Positions 25,312 to 35,682 of a DNA stretch of 37,453 nucleotides are shown here, piece after piece. Each line of letters starts with the position of its first letter. Positions within the stretch are counted from its first letter, which is position 1. Under the pieces are notes generated by a model. It had not been told where the DNA came from and made no database searches. It saw only the letters and a list, made by a program, of their open reading frames with translations. The DNA comes from Candidatus Accumulibacter necessarius (lineage in GTDB: Bacteria; Pseudomonadota; Gammaproteobacteria; Burkholderiales; Rhodocyclaceae). A program made the translations under genes and the position numbers. The DNA lies in contig JAFLDL010000044.1 of the NCBI GenBank assembly GCA_017302435.1, forward strand, positions 1 through 37,453. Direction: 5' to 3'.

Positions 25312-28300
25312 ATGCTGCATAATCCAATCGAGGATCCGGAATCTGTGGACAAGGCGGAGCCCGGCATGCTTTCCTGGACGGAAGAATTGCGGCGCGTGGC
25401 GATGGCGGTCAGCAAGAAAGACCGCAATCCTGCGGCCAACCGGCAGCAGCTCTTTTACCTGCTGCACTGGACGTCCGATGCACGGGGCTTTGGCGTCACT
25501 GTAAACAAGGGCCGCGATCCGGAAAGTGCCGACGAGTTGTGGTCCATCGATCGCGCGCTGAGCAAACCACCGCGCTTCGTAAGCGATGAGGATCGCGCGA
25601 TTCTGCGCCTGCTGTGGGCTGAGCGTTCTTTTGACACCGGCCTGCGTGTCTTTGGTCTGGGACCGCAGCACGGTGGCGAGGCGCTGCAGCTCATGGCACA
25701 AAGTGGCCGACTGTGTCGCAAGGACGACTTCTCGGTGCTCATGCTGTCGCCGGCGCGCCCGGCCAGGGTCCGATGGCAGGCGCACAGCGAAGGGCGCCAG
25801 CAAGCGACTCTGGTACCGGAGCCGGCAGCCAGCCTGGTGATCCCGCTGCAGGTACCGTGGTTCGTCGATCTTGAAAAGCGTCTGATCGGTCCGTTGCAGG
25901 TGCGAGGCAATCCGGCGGTCGTCGCGCGCCTGTTCTCGCTGCCGCCGCTTTCAGCGACCGCTGCAGCACTGGTTGGCGAAGCGCTGGCCGAACCGGCACA
26001 GGAGTTGCCCATCGACCCGGAAGATGCCAGCGCCAGCATGCGCAGTATCGTGGCTGAGCCGGTTCCGCTACTCCGCCTGCAGACGCTGCAGACGCACGGG
26101 AATCGAAGTTGGCGGGACTACCTGGCCAGCTATGGCGGCGGGCCTTTCGACGTCGCCTTACCGGTTTTTCGCTATGCTGATGTCGAGGTCATCCCTGACG
26201 ACACGCGCGGCTTCTCGGTTCTGGGCGGTGGCGAGATGGTCCGCATCGAACGTCAGCATGCTGTCGAACAACGGTTGATGGACGAGCTGACCAGCTCTGG
26301 TCTGGAAAAGATTCCGGGCTACGTGCTGCACACCTTTGGCAGGCCGCCGGACAACGCCTATGGTCTGGCGTTGGAAAGCATGTGGCCGGCTTTCATGCGC
26401 GATGAGCTGGAATACCTGCACAGCGCGGGCTGGCAGGTCGAGTTTGCTGACGATTTTCGCCACCGGGTGCTGGAGGTCGAGGCCTGGGATGCTGACCTTG
26501 TCGAGTCGGAGAGCGGTTGGTTCGACCTCGACATGGGAATCATCGTCGAAGGGCAACGTCTGCCGCTGGCACCCTTACTCGCCGCCCTGTTCCGGCGTGA
26601 TGGCCGCTGGCTTGATGCCGGCTTGCTGGCGCAAGTCGCAGACGACGAGATGATCGAGCTGGTCACGCCCTCCAGCCTGAGAATTCGCGCCCCAGCCTGG
26701 CGTTTGAAACCGCTGGCGGCGACACTGATTGATCTCTTCGACGGCTTTCCAGGCGGCAACAGCCTGCGTCTTTCACGCTTCGACGCGCCGCGCCTGGCGG
26801 AACTCAACGATCACAGTCGCTGGCAGTTTAGGGGCCAGAGTGACGTGCTGGCGCTTGCCGACCAACTGACCGCAGCACAGGGGATCAGCCACATCGATCC
26901 GCCCGCCGGGCTGGGGCTTGAATTACGCCACTACCAAACCGAAGGCCTGGCCTGGCTGCAATTCCTGCGCGAGCAGAATCTCGCCGGCATTCTGGCCGAC
27001 GACATGGGCCTGGGCAAGACCGCCCAGACACTGGCGCATCTGCTGCTTGAAAAGGAAGCTGGGCGGCTTGATCGTCCAGCTCTGATCGTCCTGCCAACCT
27101 CCCTGATTTTCAACTGGAAGAACGAGGCGGCGCGTTTCGCGCCCGGTCTGTCGATTCTTTCGCTGCACGGCCCGGAGCGCAAGACCCGGTTTGCCGAGAT
27201 CGCGCGGCACGACGTGGTGTTGACCACCTACCCCCTGCTCTGGCGCGATGCCGCCGAACTGACGCGGCATAGCTACCACCTGCTGATTCTCGATGAAGCA
27301 CAAACGGTGAAGAACGCACGCAGCCAGGGCGCCGAAGTGGTGCGCAAGATTGCGGCCCGACATCGTCTGTGCCTCACCGGCACACCGCTGGAAAACCACC
27401 TCGGCGAGCTCTGGAGTCAATTCGACTTCCTGCTCCCGGGATTCCTGGGCAACAACCAGACCTTTACCAAGTACTGGCGGACGCCGATCGAAAAGCAGGG
27501 TGACACCAACCGGCGCGATCTCCTCGCCCGCCGTGTCCACCCCTTCATCCTGCGCCGCAAGAAGGAAGAGGTGGCGCGAGAACTGCCCCCGAAAACCATC
27601 ATCGTGCGCAAAGTCGAACTGGTCGGCGGCCAGCGCGATCTGTACGAAACCGTTCGTGTCGCAATGGACGAGAAGGTGCGGGAGGAGATTGCTAGTAGAG
27701 GTTTCAACCGCAGTCAGATCGTCATCCTCGACGCCCTTCTGAAACTGCGGCAGGTCTGCTGCGACCCACGCCTGGTCAAGGCCAAGTCGGCCCAGAAGAT
27801 CAAGGAACGAGCCAAGCTCGATCTGCTGATGACCATGCTGCCGGAGCAGGTCGAGGAGGGTCGCCGGATCCTGCTGTTCTCCCAGTTCACCAGCATGCTG
27901 GCCCTGATCGAAAAAGAGCTGAAGCTTGCTGGTCTCGACTATGTGATCCTCACCGGCGAGACCAAAGACCGTGAGGAGCAGGTTCGCCGCTTTCAGGCGG
28001 GGGAGGTACCCATCTTCCTGATCAGCCTCAGGGCTGGGGGCGTCGGACTGAATCTGACCGCAGCAGACACCGTGATCCACTATGATCCGTGGTGGAACCC
28101 GGCAGCTGAAAACCAGGCTACCGACCGCGCCCATCGCCTCGGCCAGGACAAACCGGTTTTTGTCTACAAGCTGATCGTTGCCGGCAGCATAGAGGAGAAG
28201 ATTCTCGCCCTCCAGGAACGTAAGGCTGAACTTGCCGCACGCATTCTTTCCGCCGACCAGGGAGTCGACGCCAAGTTCGGCAGCGATGACATCGCCGCCC

Positions 28301-28323
28301 TCTTTGCCCCGCTTCCCGGATGA
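25312..28323 (+). CDS. SNF2-family DEAD/DEAH helicase/ATPase
   Basis: The protein is 1003 residues from ATG 25312; a TTG at 25309 would add one more. The first 530 residues are a long N-terminal region without a recognised motif. The ATPase part then shows ILADDMGLGKTAQTLAHLLL (Walker A Lys K569), LIVLPTSLIFNWKNEAARFA, the DEAQ box at 661-664, LTGTPLENHLGELWSQFDFL, and the C-terminal helicase lobe with SLRAGGVGLNLTAADTVIHY and ENQATDRAHRLGQDKPVFVY. It is a double-stranded DNA translocase of the Swi2/Snf2 class; these act in chromatin-like remodelling, repair or RNA-polymerase recycling. Many bacterial relatives also carry a SWIM zinc finger ahead of the N-terminal region, and none is seen here, so either the N terminus is truncated or this subgroup lacks it. 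No restriction or defence partner is adjacent. Confidence 0.93.
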   Translation: MLHNPIEDPESVDKAEPGMLSWTEELRRVAMAVSKKDRNPAANRQQLFYLLHWTSDARGFGVTVNKGRDPESADELWSIDRALSKPPRFVSDEDRAILRLLWAERSFDTGLRVFGLGPQHGGEALQLMAQSGRLCRKDDFSVLMLSPARPARVRWQAHSEGRQQATLVPEPAASLVIPLQVPWFVDLEKRLIGPLQVRGNPAVVARLFSLPPLSATAAALVGEALAEPAQELPIDPEDASASMRSIVAEPVPLLRLQTLQTHGNRSWRDYLASYGGGPFDVALPVFRYADVEVIPDDTRGFSVLGGGEMVRIERQHAVEQRLMDELTSSGLEKIPGYVLHTFGRPPDNAYGLALESMWPAFMRDELEYLHSAGWQVEFADDFRHRVLEVEAWDADLVESESGWFDLDMGIIVEGQRLPLAPLLAALFRRDGRWLDAGLLAQVADDEMIELVTPSSLRIRAPAWRLKPLAATLIDLFDGFPGGNSLRLSRFDAPRLAELNDHSRWQFRGQSDVLALADQLTAAQGISHIDPPAGLGLELRHYQTEGLAWLQFLREQNLAGILADDMGLGKTAQTLAHLLLEKEAGRLDRPALIVLPTSLIFNWKNEAARFAPGLSILSLHGPERKTRFAEIARHDVVLTTYPLLWRDAAELTRHSYHLLILDEAQTVKNARSQGAEVVRKIAARHRLCLTGTPLENHLGELWSQFDFLLPGFLGNNQTFTKYWRTPIEKQGDTNRRDLLARRVHPFILRRKKEEVARELPPKTIIVRKVELVGGQRDLYETVRVAMDEKVREEIASRGFNRSQIVILDALLKLRQVCCDPRLVKAKSAQKIKERAKLDLLMTMLPEQVEEGRRILLFSQFTSMLALIEKELKLAGLDYVILTGETKDREEQVRRFQAGEVPIFLISLRAGGVGLNLTAADTVIHYDPWWNPAAENQATDRAHRLGQDKPVFVYKLIVAGSIEEKILALQERKAELAARILSADQGVDAKFGSDDIAALFAPLPG

Positions 28324-28509
28324 AATGCAAGGTCTGGGCAGAAGGGATGATCGGCAAGCCCAAGGGAAGCCGGGCGATGCTCCGATCGTCGTCGATGCAC
28401 AAAGATTTTATGCCCGGCGGTGGTCTACCCGGTCGCCCGGCCGAGCAGGTTGCGGGGGACTTCACCTCTGACAGCGTTTGTTGGCAGCGACCGTTCGGAC
28501 CGTTCGCTG

Positions 28510-28518
28510 TGCTAGAAT
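28510..28518 (+). promoter_or_regulatory. Extended -10 promoter of the thrS operon (candidate)
   Basis: TGCTAGAAT matches the extended -10 pattern TGN-TATAAT, with one mismatch in the hexamer. No strong -35 is found, which is allowed when the TG extension is present. Transcription would start near 28525, about 200 bases before thrS. Confidence 0.45.
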
Positions 28519-28676
28519 CGAGCAATACGCAGGTAGTTCTGCCAGTCTTGGGGGCACCGTCAATGCCGACTTTGTTGGACATGGCTCAGACGATGACGAA
28601 GGTCCGCCCTCCCGACACCTGCCGGATTTTGGGCCAGGCCGGCTCGCAAAGCAGGGCTTGCCTGCCAGCTACTCAC

Positions 28677-28708
28677 AAGCCAGAGCCGACCTCTGGCTTT
28701 TCCATTTT
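28677..28708 (+). terminator. Hairpin before thrS, attenuator or sRNA terminator
   Basis: AAGCCAGAG (28677-28685) and CTCTGGCTT (28691-28699) form a 9-base-pair stem on a CCGAC loop, followed by TTTCCATTTT. It starts 49 bases before the thrS ATG. It is strong enough to end transcription, so thrS needs read-through or antitermination, or an RNA of about 175 bases is made here. Confidence 0.65.
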
Positions 28709-28725
28709 CTTGCTGAGGTTGCAAT

Positions 28726-30642
28726 ATGCCGGTTGTCACACTGCCTGACGGTTCGCAACGGGAGTTCGCGCAACCAGTCACGGTTGCCGAGGTGGCGCAG
28801 AGCATCGGCGCCGGTCTGGCGCGCGCTGCTCTCGCGGGCAAGGTCGATGGTCGTCTGGTCGACACCTCCTTCAGTATCGCAACCGACACCACTCTCGGCA
28901 TCATCACCGAGAAGGATCCCGAGGGTCTGGAAATCATCCGGCATTCGACCGCGCACCTGATGGCTTACGCGGTCAAGGAACTCTTCCCGGCAGCCCAGGT
29001 AACGATCGGGCCAGTAGTCGAGAACGGCTTCTACTACGATTTCGCTTATGAACGCCCGTTCACCCTCGAAGACCTGTCGGCGATAGAAAAGCGCATGGCT
29101 GAACTGGCACAGCGCGATCTGCCCGTGCGGCGGGAGGTGTGGCAGCGGGACGATGCCGTGGCTTTCTTCAAGTCGATCGGCGAGCATTACAAGGCTGAAC
29201 TGATCGACGCCATTCCGCAGGGTCAGGAAGTTTCGCTCTATCGCGAAGGTGCGTTCGTCGACCTCTGTCGTGGCCCGCATGTGCCGTCGACGGGAAAACT
29301 GAAGGTGTTCAAGCTGATGAAGCTGGCTGGAGCCTACTGGCGGGGCGACCATCGCAACGAGCAACTACAGCGCATTTACGGGACGGCTTGGACCAGGAGG
29401 GAAGACCAGGAGTCCTACCTGCACATGCTTGAGGAGGCCGAGAAGCGCGACCACCGCAAGCTTGGTCGACAACTGGATCTCTTCCATCTTCAGGACGAAG
29501 CACCCGGAATGGTTTTCTGGCACCCGAAGGGATGGACAATCTGGCAGGAAGTCGAGCAATACCTGCGTCACGTACTTGGCGACAACGGCTACTGTGAAGT
29601 GAAGACGCCGATGATCATGGACCGCTCACTGTGGGAGCGCTCCGGCCATTGGCAGAATTATGCGGAACATATGTTCACCACGGCTTCCGAAAACCGCGAT
29701 TACGCGATCAAGCCGATGAACTGCCCGGGCCACATCCAAATCTTCAATCAGGGCCTGCGCAGCTATCGCGACTTGCCTTTGCGCCTGGCGGAATTTGGCT
29801 CATGTCACCGCAACGAGCCTTCCGGAGCCTTACACGGCATCATGCGTGTGCGCGCCTTCGTCCAGGATGACGCACACATCTTTTGTACGGAAGCGCAGAT
29901 CCTGCCGGAGACTGCAGCCTTTATCGATCTCCTGCAACAGATCTATGCCGATTTCGGGTTTGCCGAGATCCTGGTCAAGCTGTCCACGCGCCCGGACAAG
30001 CGCATCGGTTCGGATGAGGTCTGGGACAAGGCTGAAGCGGCTCTGGCGGACGCCCTCGCAGCCAAGGGTCTGGTCTATGATCTGCAACCAGGCGAAGGCG
30101 CCTTTTACGGGCCCAAGATCGAATTCTCGCTCAAGGACTGCCTTGGGCGGGTCTGGCAATGTGGCACCTTGCAGCTCGATTTTGCGCTGCCGCAGCGTCT
30201 CGACGCGCACTACGTCGGCGAAGACAACGAACGCCACATCCCGGTGATGTTGCATCGGGCGATCCTCGGCTCGCTGGAACGTTTCATCGGCATTCTCATT
30301 GAACATTATGCCGGTGCAATGCCCTTGTGGCTCTCGCCGATCCAGGCTGTGGTGCTGAATATTTCCGAGAAGCAGGGTGAATACGCGGAGCAGGTAGTGG
30401 CAACACTGCGCTCGGCTGGCCTACGGGTCGAGGCAGATTTGCGCAACGAAAAAATTACCTATAAAATACGAGAACATAGCTTGAGCAAGCTGCCATATCA
30501 GATCGTCGTCGGGGATAAGGAAGTGGCAGCCAATCTGGTGGCCGTGCGCACACGCGGTGGTCGGGACCTGGGACAGATGTCCGTTGAGGCTCTGACCAGG
30601 CGACTTCTTGAAGAAATTGCGGCGCGAAGTGGCACGGCTTAA
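28726..30642 (+). CDS. thrS: Threonyl-tRNA synthetase
   Basis: This 638-residue class II synthetase charges tRNA-Thr. The TGS-type domain comes first (about 1-62, [19 protein letters not shown]). The editing domain carries H73-x3-H77 in [16 protein letters not shown] and the [12 protein letters not shown] segment with Cys/His ligands. The catalytic core has [19 protein letters not shown] with the zinc-binding Cys and motif 2 ([17 protein letters not shown]), and motif 3 [17 protein letters not shown]. The anticodon-binding domain fills the last 100 residues ([20 protein letters not shown]). Every zinc and editing residue I looked for is present, so the enzyme should be active. It leads the thrS-infC-rpmI-rplT-pheST block and sits behind a long, structured leader. 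Confidence 0.97.
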   Translation: MPVVTLPDGSQREFAQPVTVAEVAQSIGAGLARAALAGKVDGRLVDTSFSIATDTTLGIITEKDPEGLEIIRHSTAHLMAYAVKELFPAAQVTIGPVVENGFYYDFAYERPFTLEDLSAIEKRMAELAQRDLPVRREVWQRDDAVAFFKSIGEHYKAELIDAIPQGQEVSLYREGAFVDLCRGPHVPSTGKLKVFKLMKLAGAYWRGDHRNEQLQRIYGTAWTRREDQESYLHMLEEAEKRDHRKLGRQLDLFHLQDEAPGMVFWHPKGWTIWQEVEQYLRHVLGDNGYCEVKTPMIMDRSLWERSGHWQNYAEHMFTTASENRDYAIKPMNCPGHIQIFNQGLRSYRDLPLRLAEFGSCHRNEPSGALHGIMRVRAFVQDDAHIFCTEAQILPETAAFIDLLQQIYADFGFAEILVKLSTRPDKRIGSDEVWDKAEAALADALAAKGLVYDLQPGEGAFYGPKIEFSLKDCLGRVWQCGTLQLDFALPQRLDAHYVGEDNERHIPVMLHRAILGSLERFIGILIEHYAGAMPLWLSPIQAVVLNISEKQGEYAEQVVATLRSAGLRVEADLRNEKITYKIREHSLSKLPYQIVVGDKEVAANLVAVRTRGGRDLGQMSVEALTRRLLEEIAARSGTA

Positions 30643-30668
30643 TTTTTGTCGAAACAAGGAGCGGACCC

Positions 30669-31190
30669 ATCGCACTGCAAAAGGCGCAACGCGTTAACGA
30701 AGAAATCAACGCACCGGAAGTTCGGCTCGTCGGGTTGGATGGCGAGCAACTGGGAGTCATGAGTGTCAGGACAGCATTGGCGCTAGCCGAGGAAGCGGGG
30801 GTCGACCTGGTCGAGATTGCCCCCATGGCCCAGCCGCCGGTCTGCCGCATCGTCGATTTCGGCAAGTTCAAGTACCAGGAACAGAAACGCCAGCATGAGC
30901 AGAAGCTCAAGCAAAAACAGGTGCAGGTAAAGGAAGTCAAGTTTCGGCCGGGTACCGACGAAAATGACTATCAGATCAAGCTGCGCAACATGACGCGTTT
31001 CCTCGAAGAGGAAGATAAAGTCAAGGTTACCCTGCGCTTCCGTGGTCGAGAAATGGCGCATCAGGATATCGGCATGCGCCAGATCGAGCGCATCAAGGCT
31101 GACCTACAGGAACTGGCCCTGGTTGAGCAGATGCCGAAAATGGAAGGCCGCCAGATGGTCATGGTGCTCACCCCAAGCAAGAAAAAGTAG
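30669..31190 (+). CDS. infC: Translation initiation factor IF-3 (ATC start codon)
   Basis: IF-3 keeps the 30S subunit free and proofreads the start codon. The protein is 173 residues from ATC 30669, reading (M)[22 protein letters not shown], then the linker and C-terminal domain with [40 protein letters not shown] and the closing [10 protein letters not shown]. No ATG or GTG lies upstream in frame, while AAGGAG (30655-30660) is 8 bases before ATC. Non-AUG starts of the AUU/AUC class are typical of infC and let IF-3 repress its own translation by discriminating against them. A TTG at 30735 would cut off the conserved N terminus and is rejected. The gene follows thrS after 26 bases. Confidence 0.93.
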   Translation: MALQKAQRVNEEINAPEVRLVGLDGEQLGVMSVRTALALAEEAGVDLVEIAPMAQPPVCRIVDFGKFKYQEQKRQHEQKLKQKQVQVKEVKFRPGTDENDYQIKLRNMTRFLEEEDKVKVTLRFRGREMAHQDIGMRQIERIKADLQELALVEQMPKMEGRQMVMVLTPSKKK

Positions 31191-31234
31191 CAAGAGCAGT
31201 CTGCGATTTAAATCTTCGCAGCAAATACAAGTGG

Positions 31235-31273
31235 TGCCGGGTTCGAAGGGCTCCCGTCGGGAGACACCTGGCA
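31235..31273 (+). promoter_or_regulatory. Structured leader before rpmI (candidate L20 autoregulatory RNA)
   Basis: TGCCGGG (31235-31241) can pair with CCTGGCA (31267-31273) with one G-U pair, enclosing a nested CTCCC (31251-31255)/GGGAG (31259-31263) hairpin. It lies between infC and the rpmI ribosome site (GCAGGAG, about 31286-31292). L20 represses rpmI-rplT in other bacteria by binding leader RNA here; that this structure is such a target is inference. Confidence 0.4.
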
Positions 31274-31298
31274 ACATGTTTATAAGCAGGAGCATTCA

Positions 31299-31496
31299 AT
31301 GCCCAAGATGAAGACCAAGACTGGAGCAAAAAAGCGCTTCAAGATCAGTCCGAGCGGACGGATCAAGCGCTCGCACGCCTACAAGCGCCACATTCTGACC
31401 AAGAAAGACACCAAGACCAAGCGCCAGTTACGCGGCATGACGGCGGTACACGACGCTGACAAGGCCATGGTTCGTGCCATGATGCCTTACGCTTGA
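31299..31496 (+). CDS. rpmI: 50S ribosomal protein L35
   Basis: The 65-residue, strongly basic ribosomal protein begins [20 protein letters not shown], has [20 protein letters not shown] and ends MVRAMMPYA. The length and motifs match bacterial L35. It lies between infC and rplT, as in most bacteria, with a good GCAGGAG ribosome site. A structured intergenic leader of about 100 bases precedes it. Confidence 0.97.
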   Translation: MPKMKTKTGAKKRFKISPSGRIKRSHAYKRHILTKKDTKTKRQLRGMTAVHDADKAMVRAMMPYA

Positions 31497-31507
31497 GGAG
31501 ATAGACG

Positions 31508-31867
31508 ATGCCCCGAGTCAAACGTGGTGTAACCGCGCACGCGCGCCACAAGAAAATTCTCGCCCTGGCCAAAGGTTACCGCGGCCGCCGCAACAACGTA
31601 TACCGTGTCGCCAAGCAGGCGGTCATGAAGGCCGGGCAGTACGCTTACCGCGACCGTCGCCAACGCAAACGCCAGTTCCGCAGTCTCTGGATAGCCCGTA
31701 TCAACGCGGCGGCCAGGGAACTCGGGATGAAGTACAGCACTTTCATGAACGGGCTCAGCAAAGCGCAGATCGAGGTCGACCGCAAGGTGCTGGCAGATCT
31801 CGCCGTTTTCGACAAACCGGCTTTTGCTGCTCTCGCCCTGCAGGCCAAGGCCCAGCTCGACGCGTAG
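31508..31867 (+). CDS. rplT: 50S ribosomal protein L20
   Basis: This is a 119-residue 23S rRNA-binding assembly protein. It begins [20 protein letters not shown], has [20 protein letters not shown] with the basic N-terminal arm, and [20 protein letters not shown] in the globular domain. The length and sequence are standard. L20 also acts as the translational repressor of its own operon in E. coli. TTGAGGAGATAG precedes the ATG, and rpmI ends 11 bases upstream. A terminator-like hairpin follows 18 bases after its stop. Confidence 0.97.
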   Translation: MPRVKRGVTAHARHKKILALAKGYRGRRNNVYRVAKQAVMKAGQYAYRDRRQRKRQFRSLWIARINAAARELGMKYSTFMNGLSKAQIEVDRKVLADLAVFDKPAFAALALQAKAQLDA

Positions 31868-31885
31868 GCTAGAGGAGTCTCAAAG

Positions 31886-31910
31886 AAGGAGGCGCGAGCC
31901 TCCTTTTTTT
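31886..31910 (+). terminator. Rho-independent terminator between rplT and pheS
   Basis: AAGGAGGC (31886-31893) and GCCTCCTT (31898-31905) form a perfect 8-base-pair stem on a GCGA tetraloop, followed by at least five T residues. It ends only 9 bases before the pheS ATG. Only 18 bases separate it from the rplT stop, too few for a Phe-rich leader peptide such as E. coli PheM. Confidence 0.85.
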
Positions 31911-31916
31911 CGGTGA

Positions 31917-32966
<1,050 letters not shown>

Positions 32967-32994
32967 AAGTGCTGTCCTCTGACATTGATCGGTC

Positions 32995-35370
32995 ATGAAA
33001 TTCTCTGAATCCTGGCTTCGCAGCTTCGTCGATCCCGTCTGCTCGGGTCGTGACTTCTCGCATCTCTTGACCATGGCGGGCCTCGAAGTGGAGGAGGAGC
33101 AAGCGGTCGCTCCAGCCTTCAGCAAAGTGGTCGTGGGTCACGTGCTCGCCGTCGACAAACATCCGGACGCCGATCGCCTCAGGGTCTGCCGGGTGGATGT
33201 CGGCTCCGGCGAGACGCTGATGATCGTCTGCGGCGCTCCCAATGCCGAAGCCGGTATCAAGGTCCCGTGCGCGCTACCCGGTGCCGAGTTGCCCGGCGGC
33301 TTCAAGATCAAAGTCAGCAAGGTCCGTGGCGTCGAGTCTTTTGGCATGCTTTGTTCGGCACGGGAACTCGGCATTGCGGAAGATTCGGATGGTCTGCTCC
33401 TGCTGACGGCTGATGCGCCAGTCGGTGAGGATATCCGCCGCCATCTCGACCTCGATGATCGTCTATTGACGCTCAAGCTGACGCCAAACCGGGCGGACTG
33501 CCTCTCGCTTGAAGGGGTTGCCCGCGAAGTCGCCGCGTTGACCGGTACGCCGGCACGGCTTCTGGATGTCGAAGACGCTGCGGTCACCATTTCCACCCAG
33601 CGAGCAGTTGTGCTGGACGCCCCAGAGGCCTGCCCACGCTACTGCGGCCGGGTGATCGCCGGGGTTGATGCCAGAGCGACGACTCCGGCCTGGATGCAGC
33701 GCCGCCTCGCGCGCAGCGGCATCCGCCCGATTTCGGCTCTGGTTGATATCACCAACTACGTGATGCTTGAAGTGGGACAGCCACTGCATGCTTTTGACAA
33801 TAGCCGGCTCGAAGGTGCTGTCCACGCCAGGATGGCCCGGCCAGCGGAAAAGATCACCCTGCTCAATGAGCAGACAGTGGAAGTGCAGACCGACGTCCTG
33901 TTGATTACCGACGATCAGCGCCCGGTCGCGATGGCCGGCATCATGGGTGACGAGGCCAGTGGTATCACGCTTGCAACGACCGAGGTATTCCTTGAGTCGG
34001 CCTTCTTTGAGCCAAAGGCGATTGCTGGGCGCACCCGTCGGTACGGCTTCGTCTCGGACGCGTCGCATCGCTTTGAACGCGGGGTCGACTTCGGCGGTAC
34101 GCGACGTGCGCTTGAACGCGCCACACGCTTGGTCCTTGATATTTGTGGCGGTCGAGCTGGTCCGGTGAGCGAGGCCTTGGCCAACCTGCCCGAGCGTCGG
34201 CCGGTTCGTGTGCGTCCCGCCCGCGTCTCCAGGATCCTCGGTTTGCCGTTGACCGCCGAACGCATCAGTGAACTGTTCATCCGCCTCGGCCTGCCATTTT
34301 TCCGTGAAGGGGAGGACTTCATTGTTACCCCGCCTAGCTTTCGCTTCGACATCGAAATCGAGGAAGACCTGATCGAGGAGATCGTCCGGCTGCATGGCTA
34401 CGAAAACGTTCCTTCACCAGCACCGCAGGCCGTACTTTCAATGTTGCCGCAGACCGAGGAGACACGGCCAGTGTCCCGCATTCGGCACCTGCTGGCTGAA
34501 TGCGATTATCAGGAAGTGATCAACTTCGCCTTCGTCGAGGAAGCCTGGGAAGCTGACTTCGCGGGCAACGAGCGGCCGATCCGGCTCGCCAATCCGATTG
34601 CGAGCCAGTTGAGCGTCATGCGCTCGACCCTGATCGGAGGCCTGGTTGCCAACGTCGCAAGCAACCTCAGACGCAAGCAGAACCGTATTCGCCTGTTCGA
34701 GACCGGACGTTGCTTCTTCCGTGATGCGCAAAGCGGCCCGGTGGCCGGATTTCACCAACCGTGGAAAGTCACAGCTCTCGCCTACGGTACTGCTCTTCCC
34801 GAGCAGTGGGGCTGCTCCGCACGTCACGTTGACTTTTTTGACGTCAAGGGTGATCTGGAGCGGCTGCTCCTGCCGCTTGCCGCGACTTTCTTAAAGGCCG
34901 TACATCCAGCACTGCATCCTGGTCGCAGTGCGCGGGTTCTGGTTGCTGGCAAGGCCATTGGCTTTGTTGGCGAATTGCATCCGCAGTGGCAGCAGAAATA
35001 TGAATTGCCATTGGCCCCCGTGCTTTTCGAACTCGACCTTGATCCCGTAACCATGGCCAGGCTGCCGCACTACACCGAAGTTTCGCGCCAGCCAACGGTC
35101 ATTCGAGATCTGGCCATCGTTGTCGATCATTCCCTGGAACTGAAGCCATTACTGGAGGCACTTGCCGCTCATTGTCCGACTATCGTTCGCGACATCCGAC
35201 TGTTTGACGTCTATGTCGGGCACGGGGTTGAGGTCGGCAAGAAAAGCCTTGCCTTCCGGATAGTGATGCAAGATACTCAAAAAACACTGCTCGAAGCCGA
35301 AGTCGACGCCGCCATGCAACAATTGGTGGTTTACTTGCAGCAGGCATTCGCAGCGAAACTACGCGTCTGA
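32995..35370 (+). CDS. pheT: Phenylalanyl-tRNA synthetase beta subunit
   Basis: The 791-residue beta subunit pairs with PheS. From the N terminus: a tRNA-binding OB domain (about 40-150, VVGHVLAVDKHPDADRLRVC), the B3/B4 editing region with ALVDITNYVMLEVGQPLHAF, the B5 domain with DIEIEEDLIEEIVRLHGYEN, the core-like domain with FAFVEEAWEADFAGNE, and a C-terminal FDX-ACB anticodon domain ending in RIVMQDTQKTLLEAEVDAAM. The full length matches bacterial PheT (about 790). The ATG at 32995 lacks a strong Shine-Dalgarno motif and stands 28 bases after pheS, which suggests coupling to PheS translation. Confidence 0.97.
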   Translation: MKFSESWLRSFVDPVCSGRDFSHLLTMAGLEVEEEQAVAPAFSKVVVGHVLAVDKHPDADRLRVCRVDVGSGETLMIVCGAPNAEAGIKVPCALPGAELPGGFKIKVSKVRGVESFGMLCSARELGIAEDSDGLLLLTADAPVGEDIRRHLDLDDRLLTLKLTPNRADCLSLEGVAREVAALTGTPARLLDVEDAAVTISTQRAVVLDAPEACPRYCGRVIAGVDARATTPAWMQRRLARSGIRPISALVDITNYVMLEVGQPLHAFDNSRLEGAVHARMARPAEKITLLNEQTVEVQTDVLLITDDQRPVAMAGIMGDEASGITLATTEVFLESAFFEPKAIAGRTRRYGFVSDASHRFERGVDFGGTRRALERATRLVLDICGGRAGPVSEALANLPERRPVRVRPARVSRILGLPLTAERISELFIRLGLPFFREGEDFIVTPPSFRFDIEIEEDLIEEIVRLHGYENVPSPAPQAVLSMLPQTEETRPVSRIRHLLAECDYQEVINFAFVEEAWEADFAGNERPIRLANPIASQLSVMRSTLIGGLVANVASNLRRKQNRIRLFETGRCFFRDAQSGPVAGFHQPWKVTALAYGTALPEQWGCSARHVDFFDVKGDLERLLLPLAATFLKAVHPALHPGRSARVLVAGKAIGFVGELHPQWQQKYELPLAPVLFELDLDPVTMARLPHYTEVSRQPTVIRDLAIVVDHSLELKPLLEALAAHCPTIVRDIRLFDVYVGHGVEVGKKSLAFRIVMQDTQKTLLEAEVDAAMQQLVVYLQQAFAAKLRV

Positions 35371-35379
35371 GGGGGGGAA

Positions 35380-35682
35380 ATGACGCTGACCAAAGCAGAA
35401 CTTGCGGACTTGCTGTTTGAGAAGGTCGGTCTCAACAAGCGTGAGGCCAAGGACATGGTCGAGGCCTTTTTCGAAGAAATCCGCAACGCGCTGGAACGTG
35501 GTGACGGCGTGAAGCTCTCTGGATTCGGCAACTTTCAGTTGCGTGACAAGCCACAGCGGCCAGGCCGCAATCCCAAGACAGGGGAAGAAATACCGATCAC
35601 CGCGCGACGAGTAGTTACTTTTCATGCCAGCCAGAAATTGAAGGCCGAGGTGGAGCACGCTTATGATGGAAGTCAGTCATAA
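35380..35682 (+). CDS. ihfA: Integration host factor alpha subunit
   Basis: The 100-residue DNA-bending protein begins [20 protein letters not shown] and has [20 protein letters not shown], then [20 protein letters not shown], which holds the Pro and Arg residues that intercalate and contact the minor groove. It works as a heterodimer with IHF-beta in nucleoid structure and sigma-54 promoter activation. It follows pheT after 9 bases, as in most beta- and gammaproteobacteria. A GGGGGG run precedes its start. Its 3' end overlaps the MerR-type gene by 20 bases. Confidence 0.96.
   Translation: MTLTKAELADLLFEKVGLNKREAKDMVEAFFEEIRNALERGDGVKLSGFGNFQLRDKPQRPGRNPKTGEEIPITARRVVTFHASQKLKAEVEHAYDGSQS

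Larger units (their letters stand above)
28324..28725 (+). other. Intergenic region and long thrS leader
   Basis: These 402 bases between the helicase and thrS hold no convincing gene. The right half has an extended -10 promoter candidate at 28510-28518 and a terminator-like hairpin at 28677-28699, which leaves about 200 bases of transcribed leader in front of thrS. The left half (28324-28500) shows no feature I can name. Confidence 0.45.

Noticed and set aside
25100-25322. Two small open frames between yajQ and the helicase
   Set aside because: They overlap in different frames, lack ribosome sites and resemble no protein; the interval is probably the helicase promoter region.
26923-28134. 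A 403-codon minus-strand frame opposite the helicase motor domain
   Set aside because: The plus strand encodes all SNF2 motifs; the opposite frame has none.
30735-31190. IF-3 starting at TTG 30735
   Set aside because: It would remove the conserved [10 protein letters not shown] segment that is encoded in frame upstream behind a good ribosome site.
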